Below, one piece after another: positions 57,332 to 64,000 of a DNA stretch of 64,000 nt (position 1 is its first letter; the number at the start of each line of letters is the position of its first letter). Source of the DNA: Flavobacterium sp. UBA7665 (GTDB lineage: Bacteria; Bacteroidota; Bacteroidia; Flavobacteriales; Flavobacteriaceae); contig DLHP01000041.1 in the NCBI GenBank assembly GCA_002483285.1, positions 278,280-342,279 of the forward strand, in the 5' to 3' direction. Position numbers and translations under genes: made by a program. A model generated the notes under the pieces. It was given only the letters and a program-made list of their open reading frames with translations, searched no databases and was not told the DNA's origin.

Positions 57332-57422
57332 AATCGATACTCGGTTTTTACTGGGCAGACCTTTGTGAACCTTTGCGAGGCTTTTCAAAAAACCGTATTT
57401 TTACAGGCACCGAAAAAACCGC

Positions 57423-58133
57423 ATGGAAATCTACCAACAAATCACACTCGCAAAGTTAGCCAATAAAAAGCTACTCGCTGTGCTGCTCGACCCCGATAAA
57501 TTGCCGCTTGAAAAAGTAGGCTTGCTGGTCGCGAAAATCAACCAATCGCCTGCCACGCATATTTTTGTCGGCGGTAGCCATGTAGTCAATGACACGATTG
57601 GCCAACTCATCACGTACATCAAACAAGATTGCGATTTGCCGGTTATTTTGTTCCCGGGAAACCCTTCGCAGATTTCGGCCCAGGCCGACGGCATCTTGTT
57701 TCTTTCGTTGATTTCAGGCCGCAACCCCGATTACCTGATCGAACACCAGGTGAACGCGGTCCCGATCCTCAAAAAAACCCAACTCGAAATCATCCCAACC
57801 GGCTATTTACTCATTGAAAGTGGCCATGAAACCGCCGTTTCGCGTGTAAGCCAAACCCAACCGTTAGACAACAACAACATCGATTACATCGTGCATACGG
57901 CGCAGGCAGGCGAAATGTTGGGCAAAAAACTGATTTACCTCGAAGCCGGAAGCGGCGCCAAATATGCCGTAGCACCCGAGATTATTAAAGCCGTGTCTCA
58001 AAATATCGAAATCCCGCTTATTGTGGGCGGCGGCATCAAAAACCAAAAAGGCATCGCGCTTGCGTATGATTCGGGTGCCGATTTGGTCGTCATCGGTACT
58101 GCGTTTGAAAACGATCCTAATTTTTTTGACTGA
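57423..58133 (+). CDS. Geranylgeranylglyceryl/heptaprenylglyceryl phosphate synthase family protein
   Basis: 236 residues, TIM-barrel PcrB/GGGPS. The order is DPDKLPLEKVG, HIFVGGSHVV, PVILFPGNPSQIS, YLEAGSGAKYAV, and IVGGGIKNQKGIALAYDSGA with DLVVIGTAFE at the phosphate-binding end. The enzyme joins sn-glycerol-1-phosphate to a polyprenyl diphosphate to make an ether lipid precursor. In archaea this is a membrane-lipid step; bacterial homologues in Bacteroidota have been shown to use geranylgeranyl diphosphate, but the final lipid is unclear. First gene of a tight operon; its stop overlaps the pnuC start (TGATG). Confidence 0.9.
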   Translation: MEIYQQITLAKLANKKLLAVLLDPDKLPLEKVGLLVAKINQSPATHIFVGGSHVVNDTIGQLITYIKQDCDLPVILFPGNPSQISAQADGILFLSLISGRNPDYLIEHQVNAVPILKKTQLEIIPTGYLLIESGHETAVSRVSQTQPLDNNNIDYIVHTAQAGEMLGKKLIYLEAGSGAKYAVAPEIIKAVSQNIEIPLIVGGGIKNQKGIALAYDSGADLVVIGTAFENDPNFFD

Positions 58134-58753
58134 TGCTGGATTTTTTCATTGACGCCTACAAAGACGTCTCCGCTACACGTATTGCACTCGAGTTCATCGC
58201 CTTCGTGCTGGGCATCATGAGCGTGTGGTATGCCAAAAAGGAAAATATATGGGTTTATCCAACGGGATTGATTGCTACGGTGATTACCGCTTATCTGTTG
58301 TATTTGGCGGGTTATTTGGGCGATATGATGATCAACGCCTATTTCTCGATCATGAGCATTTACGGCTGGTACCGATGGGCGAAGGGCAAGCAAAGTGACG
58401 ATTTGCCGATTTCCAGGACCAGTCGCAAAGAAAAAGCAATCGGCATCCTATTGTTTGCGATTACTATTTTTGTCGTTTACGGAATTTACAAATTCTTTGA
58501 CCAACCGATTCACGAAGACAATTATATTGATATTTTTGCATCCGGACTATTTTTCACCGGCATGTGGTACATGGCGCTCAAGAAAATTGAGAACTGGACG
58601 CTGTGGATTATAGGTGACATCATCGTCACGCCGCTGTACGCTTACCGCGGGCTCGGCATGTTGTCACTGCAATACCTGATTTTTACAATTTTGGCCATAT
58701 CGGCTTATTTAGCATGGAAGAAAACCTTAAACAGCAACCAACAGACATCGTAA
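58133..58753 (+). CDS. pnuC: Nicotinamide riboside transporter PnuC
   Basis: 206 residues with about seven transmembrane helices. ALEFIAFVLGIMSVWYAKKE, the segment NIWVYPTGLIATVITAYLLY, the SIMSIYGWYRWAKGK motif and the C-terminal GDIIVTPLYAYRGLGMLSLQ are the PnuC pattern. It carries nicotinamide riboside into the cell by facilitated diffusion, which only works if a kinase traps it inside; the kinase is the next gene. Starts inside the GGGP synthase stop, and its 3' end overlaps the kinase gene by 40 bp. Confidence 0.93.
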   Translation: MLDFFIDAYKDVSATRIALEFIAFVLGIMSVWYAKKENIWVYPTGLIATVITAYLLYLAGYLGDMMINAYFSIMSIYGWYRWAKGKQSDDLPISRTSRKEKAIGILLFAITIFVVYGIYKFFDQPIHEDNYIDIFASGLFFTGMWYMALKKIENWTLWIIGDIIVTPLYAYRGLGMLSLQYLIFTILAISAYLAWKKTLNSNQQTS

Positions 58754-60828
58754 AAATCGCGATGTTCGGCCCCGAAAGTACCGGAAAGACCACACTTTCG
58801 CGTGCGTTGGCTGCGCATTTCGATACGGTTTGGGCACCCGAATTCGCACGCGATTACCTGCAGCAAAAACTGGATGAAACCGGAGCAATCTGTCAGCCCG
58901 AAGACCTCATGCCCATCGCTATCGGCCAAGTCAAGGCAGAAAATGATGCTTTGCTTACCGCCCACAAATACTTGTTCTGCGACACCAATTTGCTCGTGAC
59001 CAAAGTGTTTTCTGAAATCTATTACAACTTCTGCGATCCGGTGCTCGATAAAGCTGCACGCAAACACAAATACGATTTGTTTTTCCTGACCGACATCGAC
59101 GTGCCCTGGGCCAAGGACGACCTTCGTGATTCGGCCGAGAACCGCGAGAGGATTTTCAATACGTTCAAAAGCGCGCTCGTTGAAAACGACAAACCGTTCA
59201 TTGTACTTTCTGGCGATGAGCAGTCGAGGTTTGAAAAGGCGCGGATCATTTTAAAGAACCTCACCAAAGCCAAAGCGCTCGGTTTTTCATCGCACGATTT
59301 TGTACAGATTTACAATAAAGGGATTGCTGTGGATGTCATAGAAAGGCAGTTGCAGATTTTCCAACACGGCACGGCAAAGGCCAGTTTGGTCAGGCCGGCC
59401 ACCAAAGCCGATGGCATCATCTCGCTCCAAAAAGAGCAGTTTAAAGAATATGCTGCTTTCTTTGACCTGAAGAAAGACAGCCTTAAACTCAAAAAATTTG
59501 TGCCGGCTTCTGGTGCTGCGAGCCGGATGTTTAAGTTCCTGAGCGAATTTCTCAATGAATTCGACCTCGAAAACGAATCGATCAACGCGTATATCAACAG
59601 AAAAAGCGCCACCAACCTAACGGTTTTCCTTACCGGACTTGAGAAATTTCCTTTTTACGATGCCGTCGACGCCAAGCTCAAAGCGCTCCATCCCGATTTC
59701 AATTCTTGGGAACGCGACCGCAAGAACTATGAGTTTATCCGTATGCTGCTCGATCCAGACGATTTCGATTTTTGCGGCAAACCCAAAGGGATCCTGCCGT
59801 TCCACAAATACGCGATGCACATTGCCACGCCCATCGAAGAGCATCTCAACGAGAGTGCGTTTTATGCGAGTGCCAATGGCGTTTCGCACTTGCATTTTAC
59901 GATTTCAGAAATCCATCAATTGCAGTTCGAGAAGATCATTGAACGCGTCAAGCATAAGATAGAAATCAAATCGGCTGCAGACATCCATGTGAAATTTTCT
60001 TTCCAGAACAGTACCACCGATACCATCGCTGTAGACACCCAGAACCAGCCTTTTCGAAGCGATACCGGCAGGTTGGTGTTTCGTCCGGCAGGTCATGGCG
60101 CACTCATTGACAATCTCAACCATCTCGATGCCGACATCATTTTCATCAAGAACATAGACAACGTCATCCAAAACCATATTGAGGATATCGCGCTGTACAA
60201 AAAGGCGCTGGGCGGCGTCCTGATTGAGTTTCAGGAACAGATTTTCCAGTTCCTGAACCAGATTGAGAACGATGCGATTGGCGAAGAAGACATCAGCGAA
60301 ATTATTTATTTCATCGAGCAAAGGCTCAATTTGGGCATCATCGACGATTTCGACAAGTTCACGCTCGAAAACAAAATCAATTACATAAAGGAAACACTCA
60401 ACCGTCCGATCCGCATCTGCGGCATGGTCAAAAATGAAGGCGAACCTGGTGGCGGCCCGTTTTGGGTACGCGACCTCAAAGGAAATGTCTCCTTACAAAT
60501 TGTAGAGACCTCACAGATCGACCTTAAAAATCCCGCACAGGCGCAAATTTTGGCAAGCGCTACACACTTCAATCCCGTAGATTTGGTTTGTGCTACCAAG
60601 GATTTCCAAGGCAACAAATTCGACCTGAACCAATTTGTAGACCACAACAGCGGGTTCATCGTAGAGAAAAACAAAAACGGTCGCGACCTCAAGGCTTACG
60701 AACTGCCTGGATTGTGGAACGGAGCGATGGCCAAATGGATTACACTATTTGTAGAAGTGCCGCTGGCGACTTTCAATCCGGTGAAAACCGTCAATGATTT
60801 ACTCAAATCGGCACACCAACCGCAGTAA
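58714..60828 (+). CDS. NadR-like nicotinamide riboside kinase fused to DUF4301
   Basis: 704 residues. Residues about 10-185 are a NadR-type P-loop kinase: MFGPESTGKTTLSRALA (P-loop 19-26), FARDYLQQ, DTNLLVTKVFSEIYY and FLTDIDVPWAKDDLRD. From about residue 190 (SSHDFVQIYNKGIAV) to the end is a complete DUF4301 domain with KFVPASGAASRMFKFLSEFL, GILPFHKYAMHIATPIEEHL, RPAGHGALIDNLNHLDADII and GMVKNEGEPGGGPFWVRD. In related bacteria I expect two separate adjacent genes. The kinase should phosphorylate riboside delivered by PnuC. The role of DUF4301 is unknown; its Gly/Ala-rich and DADII-type motifs resemble nucleotidyltransferases. Overlaps pnuC by 40 bp and arfB by 1 bp. Confidence 0.9.
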   Translation: MEENLKQQPTDIVKIAMFGPESTGKTTLSRALAAHFDTVWAPEFARDYLQQKLDETGAICQPEDLMPIAIGQVKAENDALLTAHKYLFCDTNLLVTKVFSEIYYNFCDPVLDKAARKHKYDLFFLTDIDVPWAKDDLRDSAENRERIFNTFKSALVENDKPFIVLSGDEQSRFEKARIILKNLTKAKALGFSSHDFVQIYNKGIAVDVIERQLQIFQHGTAKASLVRPATKADGIISLQKEQFKEYAAFFDLKKDSLKLKKFVPASGAASRMFKFLSEFLNEFDLENESINAYINRKSATNLTVFLTGLEKFPFYDAVDAKLKALHPDFNSWERDRKNYEFIRMLLDPDDFDFCGKPKGILPFHKYAMHIATPIEEHLNESAFYASANGVSHLHFTISEIHQLQFEKIIERVKHKIEIKSAADIHVKFSFQNSTTDTIAVDTQNQPFRSDTGRLVFRPAGHGALIDNLNHLDADIIFIKNIDNVIQNHIEDIALYKKALGGVLIEFQEQIFQFLNQIENDAIGEEDISEIIYFIEQRLNLGIIDDFDKFTLENKINYIKETLNRPIRICGMVKNEGEPGGGPFWVRDLKGNVSLQIVETSQIDLKNPAQAQILASATHFNPVDLVCATKDFQGNKFDLNQFVDHNSGFIVEKNKNGRDLKAYELPGLWNGAMAKWITLFVEVPLATFNPVKTVNDLLKSAHQPQ

Positions 60829-61244
60829 TGGAACGCGAAAAACTATTATCCGAATTGCAGTTCAAAGCCGTCAGAAGCTCGGGTGCCGGCGGACAAAACG
60901 TCAACAAAGTTTCGTCTAAGGTCGTGCTTTCGTTTGATCTCAAAAATTCGAGCGCCTTGAACGAGGAAGAAAAAGCCCTGCTCGAAACCAACATTGCCGC
61001 GCGACTCACGACCGATTCAGTACTGATCCTGAATTGCGACGAAGACCGCAGCCAACTCAAAAACAAGGAAATCGTTACCAAGCGTTTTCTCGATATCCTC
61101 ACCAAAGGACTCGTCGTTCCCAAAAAGCGCAAGGCAACCAAAGTGCCCAAGTCAGTGATTGAACGCCGCATCAAACAAAAACGCAACCTCTCGATCACCA
61201 AGCAAACCCGCCGCAAACCCAACCTTGACCTGACAGACGAATAA
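60828..61244 (+). CDS. arfB: ArfB-like peptidyl-tRNA hydrolase
   Basis: 138 residues: the release-factor GGQ domain alone. SSGAGGQNVNKVSSKV is the catalytic loop, with the usual Gln; the tail is strongly basic (KKRKATKVPKSVIERRIKQK and KQTRRKPN), which in ArfB/YaeJ enters the empty mRNA channel of stalled ribosomes. It hydrolyses peptidyl-tRNA to rescue stalled ribosomes. Start overlaps the previous stop (TAATG), so it is the last gene of the operon that begins with GGGP synthase. Confidence 0.93.
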   Translation: MEREKLLSELQFKAVRSSGAGGQNVNKVSSKVVLSFDLKNSSALNEEEKALLETNIAARLTTDSVLILNCDEDRSQLKNKEIVTKRFLDILTKGLVVPKKRKATKVPKSVIERRIKQKRNLSITKQTRRKPNLDLTDE

Positions 61245-61258
61245 TTAACAATTATCGC

Positions 61259-61290
61259 TTGTCAATTACCATTAATAATCATTAGTTTTG
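61259..61290 (+). promoter_or_regulatory. Promoter of the TPP riboswitch transcript
   Basis: -33 TTG (61259-61261), 21-nt spacer, -7 TAGTTTTG (61283-61290). The riboswitch P1 arm starts about 8 nt downstream, so transcription begins directly at the aptamer. Confidence 0.7.
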
Positions 61291-61296
61291 CGCTGT

Positions 61297-61372
61297 CTCA
61301 AAGGGGTGCTCTACCAAGGGCTGAGATTATACCCAACGAACCTGGGCAGGTAATGCTGCCAAGGGATTTGAC
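61297..61372 (+). promoter_or_regulatory. TPP riboswitch (THI element)
   Basis: The universally conserved cores are present: AGGGGTGCTC, GGGCTGAGA-ATTATACCC, GAACCTGGGCAGGTAATGCT and GCCAAGGGA. P1 is TCAAA (61298-61302) with TTTGA (61367-61371). It binds thiamin diphosphate and normally turns the downstream gene off when TPP is plentiful. Confidence 0.95.
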
Positions 61373-61405
61373 AAAAGAAATAGCGTGCACACTATTCTTT
61401 TGTCA
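61369..61405 (+). promoter_or_regulatory. Expression-platform hairpin of the riboswitch
   Basis: TGACAAAAGAAATAG (61369-61383) pairs with CTATTCTTTTGTCA with one bulged A. Its left arm shares three bases with the 3' strand of P1, so both cannot form. No U-run follows, so it is not a plain intrinsic terminator. Confidence 0.65.
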
Positions 61406-61446
61406 GCAACATCATTAATTAACCAAGAATAATTCCCCCTTTTATT

Positions 61447-61461
61447 CGTAAAACATTTACG
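61447..61461 (+). promoter_or_regulatory. Hairpin next to the receptor start codon
   Basis: CGTAAA (61447-61452), loop ACA, TTTACG (61456-61461) ends one base before the ATG. It could mask the ribosome entry region. Confidence 0.5.
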
Positions 61462-61462
61462 G

Positions 61463-63751
61463 ATGAAACATTTATTTTGTGGCCCAAACGCCAACCCAAG
61501 TCGATCAACAATCGGCTTGTCTTTACTCTTTACTCTTTACTCTTTCCTCTGTTTCTCACAGGAAAAACCCAAAGATTCTACCCAAACCATCGAACTGCAC
61601 GAGGTTTTACTACAATCCACACGCGTCAAAGACCAGTCGCCGTTTCCGTTTACCAACGTGACCAAACAGCAGATCGAATCCACGAATTTGGGTCAGGATC
61701 TACCGATTTTATTAGACCAATTGCCATCGGTGGTCACCACTTCTGATGCGGGTGCAGGTGTCGGTTATACCGGGATTCGTGTCCGCGGCAGCGACGCCAC
61801 ACGCGTCAACGTCACCATCAACGGAATCCCTTACAACGATGCCGAAAGCCAGGGTACTTTTTTTGTGGATTTGCCCGATTTTGCGTCGTCGGTCGAGGAC
61901 ATCCAGTTGCAGCGCGGCGTTGGTACTTCAACTAATGGATCGGGTGCGTTTGGAGCGAGTTTGAATCTGCGTACGCTCAAACCGTCTACTGAAGGTTATG
62001 CAACCACTTCGCACTCGGTGGGTTCTTTTGGAACACGCAAACACAGCATCAGCCTGGGTTCGGGAATTAAAAAAGGTTTTTATGCCGAAGGGCGATTGTC
62101 TAAGATTGCGAGCGACGGTTACATCGACCGTGCGTTCTCGGATTTGAAATCGTTTTACACCGAAGCGGGTTTTGTAAACGACAAGACATCGATCAAAGCG
62201 ATGGTTTTTGGCGGAAAGGAAATCACTTACCAATCCTGGTACGGAACGCCGGAATCCGTAGTTAACAGTGATTTGGCAGGCATCCAGGCTTTCATCAATC
62301 GCAATTATTCATCGGATGCCGAAGCATTGAACTTGCTCACGTCGGGACGCACTTACAATTATTACACCTATCAAAACCAGGTAGACAATTATGAGCAGAA
62401 CCATTTCCAGTTGCATTTTTCGCACAAGTTCAATGAGCGATGGTCGGCGAAATTGTCGGGGAATTTCACACCGGGCAAAGGCTATTATGAGGAGTTCAAG
62501 CCGGATGAATCGGTTGGGGAATATTTTCCTGCATCGGTAAATGCATCCGACGAAGGCGACGTAATCCGCCGCAAATGGGCCCAAAGCGATTTCTACGCGC
62601 TCGTCTATGCGCTCAATTACAATGGTAAAAAATGGGATTTGTATTTTGGCGGCGGTTACAACCGTTACGATGGCAATCATTTTGGTGAAATCATCTGGAA
62701 TTCATTTCCAACAGTTTTGCCCATTCGTTCTAAGTATTACAGCAGTGACAGTGACAAGCAGGATTTCAATATGTATCTTAAAGGAGAGTGGCGCCTGTCT
62801 AAAAAATGGATTGCGTTCGCCGATGTGCAGTTCCGTGATGTGTATTACAAAGCAGACGGATTAAACTCGGATTTGAAATCGTTGGATCAAAACAACAAAT
62901 ACTCATTTTTCAACCCCAAAGCGGGATTGACTTATTTGTGGAATGACAAAAGCTCGATTTACGGATCGGTAGCCATCGCCAATCGCGAGCCCAACGGCGA
63001 TGATTTGACGAAGAATCCAATCCAACCCAAAGCCGAACAACTCCTCGATTTTGAACTCGGTTATAAGTTTCGGAATAAGAAATTGGTGTTCGGTGCCAAT
63101 GCTTATTATATGGCTTATAACAACCAACTTGTTGTAACCGGCGCGCTTGATGATGTGGGCGACGCAATCCGCCAGAATGTTGATAAAAGTTACCGTGCGG
63201 GAATTGAAATCCAGGCCGGAATCGAACTGATCAAACAGCTGCGTTGGGACGTGAACGCCACGGTTAGCCAGAATAAAATTGAGCGGTATGATTATTTGGT
63301 GTACGACACGCAATATGATCCGGATACTTTTGAGACGGTTTTGTATGCGCCGGTTTCGACCGTTTACAAGGATACCGACATTTCATTTTCGCCCAATATC
63401 ACAGCGGCGAGTACGATCCTGTTTACGCCACTAACCAATTTGTCTTTTGGATTGATTTCTAAATATGTGGGCAAGCAATACCTTGACAACACCCAAACCG
63501 ATTCGAAAAGCATCGATGCGTATCTGGTGAACAACGTCAATATTTCGTATAAGTGGAAACCGACCTGGATTGGTGAAATTGCGTTCAACGTTTTGGTCAA
63601 CAATATATTTGATGAGAAGTACGTCTCAAATGGTTATACGTACAGCTATTATTACAGGCCGGTTGCGTCGAATGATGCGGCGGTGACTGAGAATTTTTAC
63701 TATCCGCAAGCTGGGATTAATTTCCTCGCGGGAATTACGTTAAAGTTTTAA
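61463..63751 (+). CDS. TonB-dependent receptor under TPP riboswitch control
   Basis: 762 residues. The leader is odd: MKHLFCGPNANPSRSTIG precedes a hydrophobic stretch (LSLLFTLYSFLCFSQ). Plug domain about 40-170 with VTTSDAGAGVGYTGIRVRGS and the INGIPYNDAES segment; the TonB barrel follows to a C-terminal Phe (FLAGITLKF), as needed for outer-membrane insertion. The riboswitch identifies it as an importer of thiamin or a precursor through the outer membrane. No SusD-like partner or thiamin-synthesis gene is adjacent. The signal-peptide DNA contains four TCTTTAC-type heptamers in tandem (61520-61547). Downstream lies element copy C and a terminator. Confidence 0.92.
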   Translation: MKHLFCGPNANPSRSTIGLSLLFTLYSFLCFSQEKPKDSTQTIELHEVLLQSTRVKDQSPFPFTNVTKQQIESTNLGQDLPILLDQLPSVVTTSDAGAGVGYTGIRVRGSDATRVNVTINGIPYNDAESQGTFFVDLPDFASSVEDIQLQRGVGTSTNGSGAFGASLNLRTLKPSTEGYATTSHSVGSFGTRKHSISLGSGIKKGFYAEGRLSKIASDGYIDRAFSDLKSFYTEAGFVNDKTSIKAMVFGGKEITYQSWYGTPESVVNSDLAGIQAFINRNYSSDAEALNLLTSGRTYNYYTYQNQVDNYEQNHFQLHFSHKFNERWSAKLSGNFTPGKGYYEEFKPDESVGEYFPASVNASDEGDVIRRKWAQSDFYALVYALNYNGKKWDLYFGGGYNRYDGNHFGEIIWNSFPTVLPIRSKYYSSDSDKQDFNMYLKGEWRLSKKWIAFADVQFRDVYYKADGLNSDLKSLDQNNKYSFFNPKAGLTYLWNDKSSIYGSVAIANREPNGDDLTKNPIQPKAEQLLDFELGYKFRNKKLVFGANAYYMAYNNQLVVTGALDDVGDAIRQNVDKSYRAGIEIQAGIELIKQLRWDVNATVSQNKIERYDYLVYDTQYDPDTFETVLYAPVSTVYKDTDISFSPNITAASTILFTPLTNLSFGLISKYVGKQYLDNTQTDSKSIDAYLVNNVNISYKWKPTWIGEIAFNVLVNNIFDEKYVSNGYTYSYYYRPVASNDAAVTENFYYPQAGINFLAGITLKF

Positions 63752-63804
63752 ATGATCTTGTTGTCTAGTTTAACGATAAATGTAGTTTTTCAGTAAAACG
63801 GAGG

Positions 63805-63905
63805 TCGAAAAAATTTGTACTTTACCTTCAGGGAAGGGGCGGATGTGTTCCCTTAAAAAACAAAAGTGAAACCCAAAAGCACAAATTCTGCCTATTTTGT
63901 TAAAT
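63805..63905 (+). ncRNA. Conserved structured element, copy C (candidate sRNA or 3'UTR RNA)
   Basis: TCGAAAAAATTTGTACTTTA then CCTTCAGGGAAGGGG, a GTTCCCTTAAAAAA block, AAATTCTGC and TTTTGTTAAAT. It matches copy A through about 90 nt with substitutions mainly in loops. A terminator follows at 63942. It lies in the 3' region of the thiamin receptor gene. Confidence 0.55.
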
Positions 63906-63941
63906 TTTGCACACGGCATTTCTTTGCTTGTTGAATGAAAT

Positions 63942-63976
63942 AAAAAAAACCTGATTCAGCATCAGGTTTTTTTTAT
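63942..63976 (+). terminator. Intrinsic terminator after the receptor gene and element C
   Basis: AACCTGAT (63948-63955), loop TCAGC, ATCAGGTT (63961-63968), followed by TTTTTT; eight As precede, so it could also act on the other strand. Confidence 0.85.
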
Positions 63977-64000
63977 TTTAATTGTAAATCCGAATGATGT

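Overview
The window is a 64 kb piece of a Bacteroidota chromosome, most likely Flavobacteriaceae and probably Flavobacterium or a close relative. The evidence is: gliding genes gldE and gldD behind mutY and ssb; at least four secreted proteins with T9SS type A C-terminal sorting domains; -7 boxes of the Bacteroidota form TAnnTTTG instead of TATAAT; a geranylgeranylglyceryl-phosphate synthase homologue; and RNase E/G, HU, bL21 and bL27 of flavobacterial type. Nearly all sequence is core chromosome. I see no rRNA, tRNA, CRISPR array, insertion sequence, prophage or integrase.

Layout. 1-10.1 kb is mostly minus-strand surface and secreted proteins: a truncated cadherin-like/dockerin adhesin on the plus strand, a Lys/Ala-rich secreted protein, a large predicted outer-membrane protein and two T9SS cargo proteins, then aspartokinase and a GNAT acetyltransferase. 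10.3-23.3 kb holds metabolism and nucleotide pools: fbp, a TerB-like protein, dCMP deaminase plus an S41 protease, a reduced thioredoxin-reductase-like flavoprotein, MarC, DUF4412, DUF3109, class I ribonucleotide reductase (nrdB, nrdA), another GNAT protein and a dGTPase. 23.4-37.7 kb holds an M36 metalloprotease, dxs, tadA, an alpha-2-macroglobulin lipoprotein with penicillin-binding protein 1C, and two membrane proteins. 37.9-45.8 kb holds RNase E/G, a tiny basic protein that may be ribosomal, HU, the mutY-ssb-gldE-gldD cluster, a metal-binding lipoprotein and a DMT transporter. 45.8-57.3 kb holds an M16 protease pair, rplU-rpmA, a GH85 endoglycosidase, two envelope proteins, ahcY, a phosphopantetheinyl transferase and a truncated haemoglobin. 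57.4-61.2 kb is a tight operon: GGGP synthase, PnuC, a NadR-like kinase fused to DUF4301, and an ArfB-like peptidyl-tRNA hydrolase. 61.3-63.8 kb is a TPP riboswitch controlling a TonB-dependent receptor.

How genes work together. dCMP deaminase, ribonucleotide reductase and dGTPase all act on dNTP supply. PnuC with the NadR-like kinase forms a nicotinamide riboside uptake and phosphorylation route, which points DUF4301 toward the same pathway. Alpha-2-macroglobulin and PBP1C form the known bacterial pair that traps proteases and repairs peptidoglycan in the periplasm. The riboswitch marks the last receptor as a thiamin or thiamin-precursor importer.

The least explained material is between genes. 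A conserved element of about 90 nt occurs three times (near 11.45, 56.12 and 63.82 kb); two copies lie in 3' regions ahead of strong terminators and look like a structured-RNA family. A second family, an imperfect REP-like palindrome, occurs about six times. There is also a 20-bp perfect inverted repeat nested around the gldD terminator and a heptamer tandem repeat inside the signal peptide of the thiamin receptor gene. Most genes are recognisable families; coordinates of starts were moved to internal ATG/GTG codons where signal peptides or promoter position required it.
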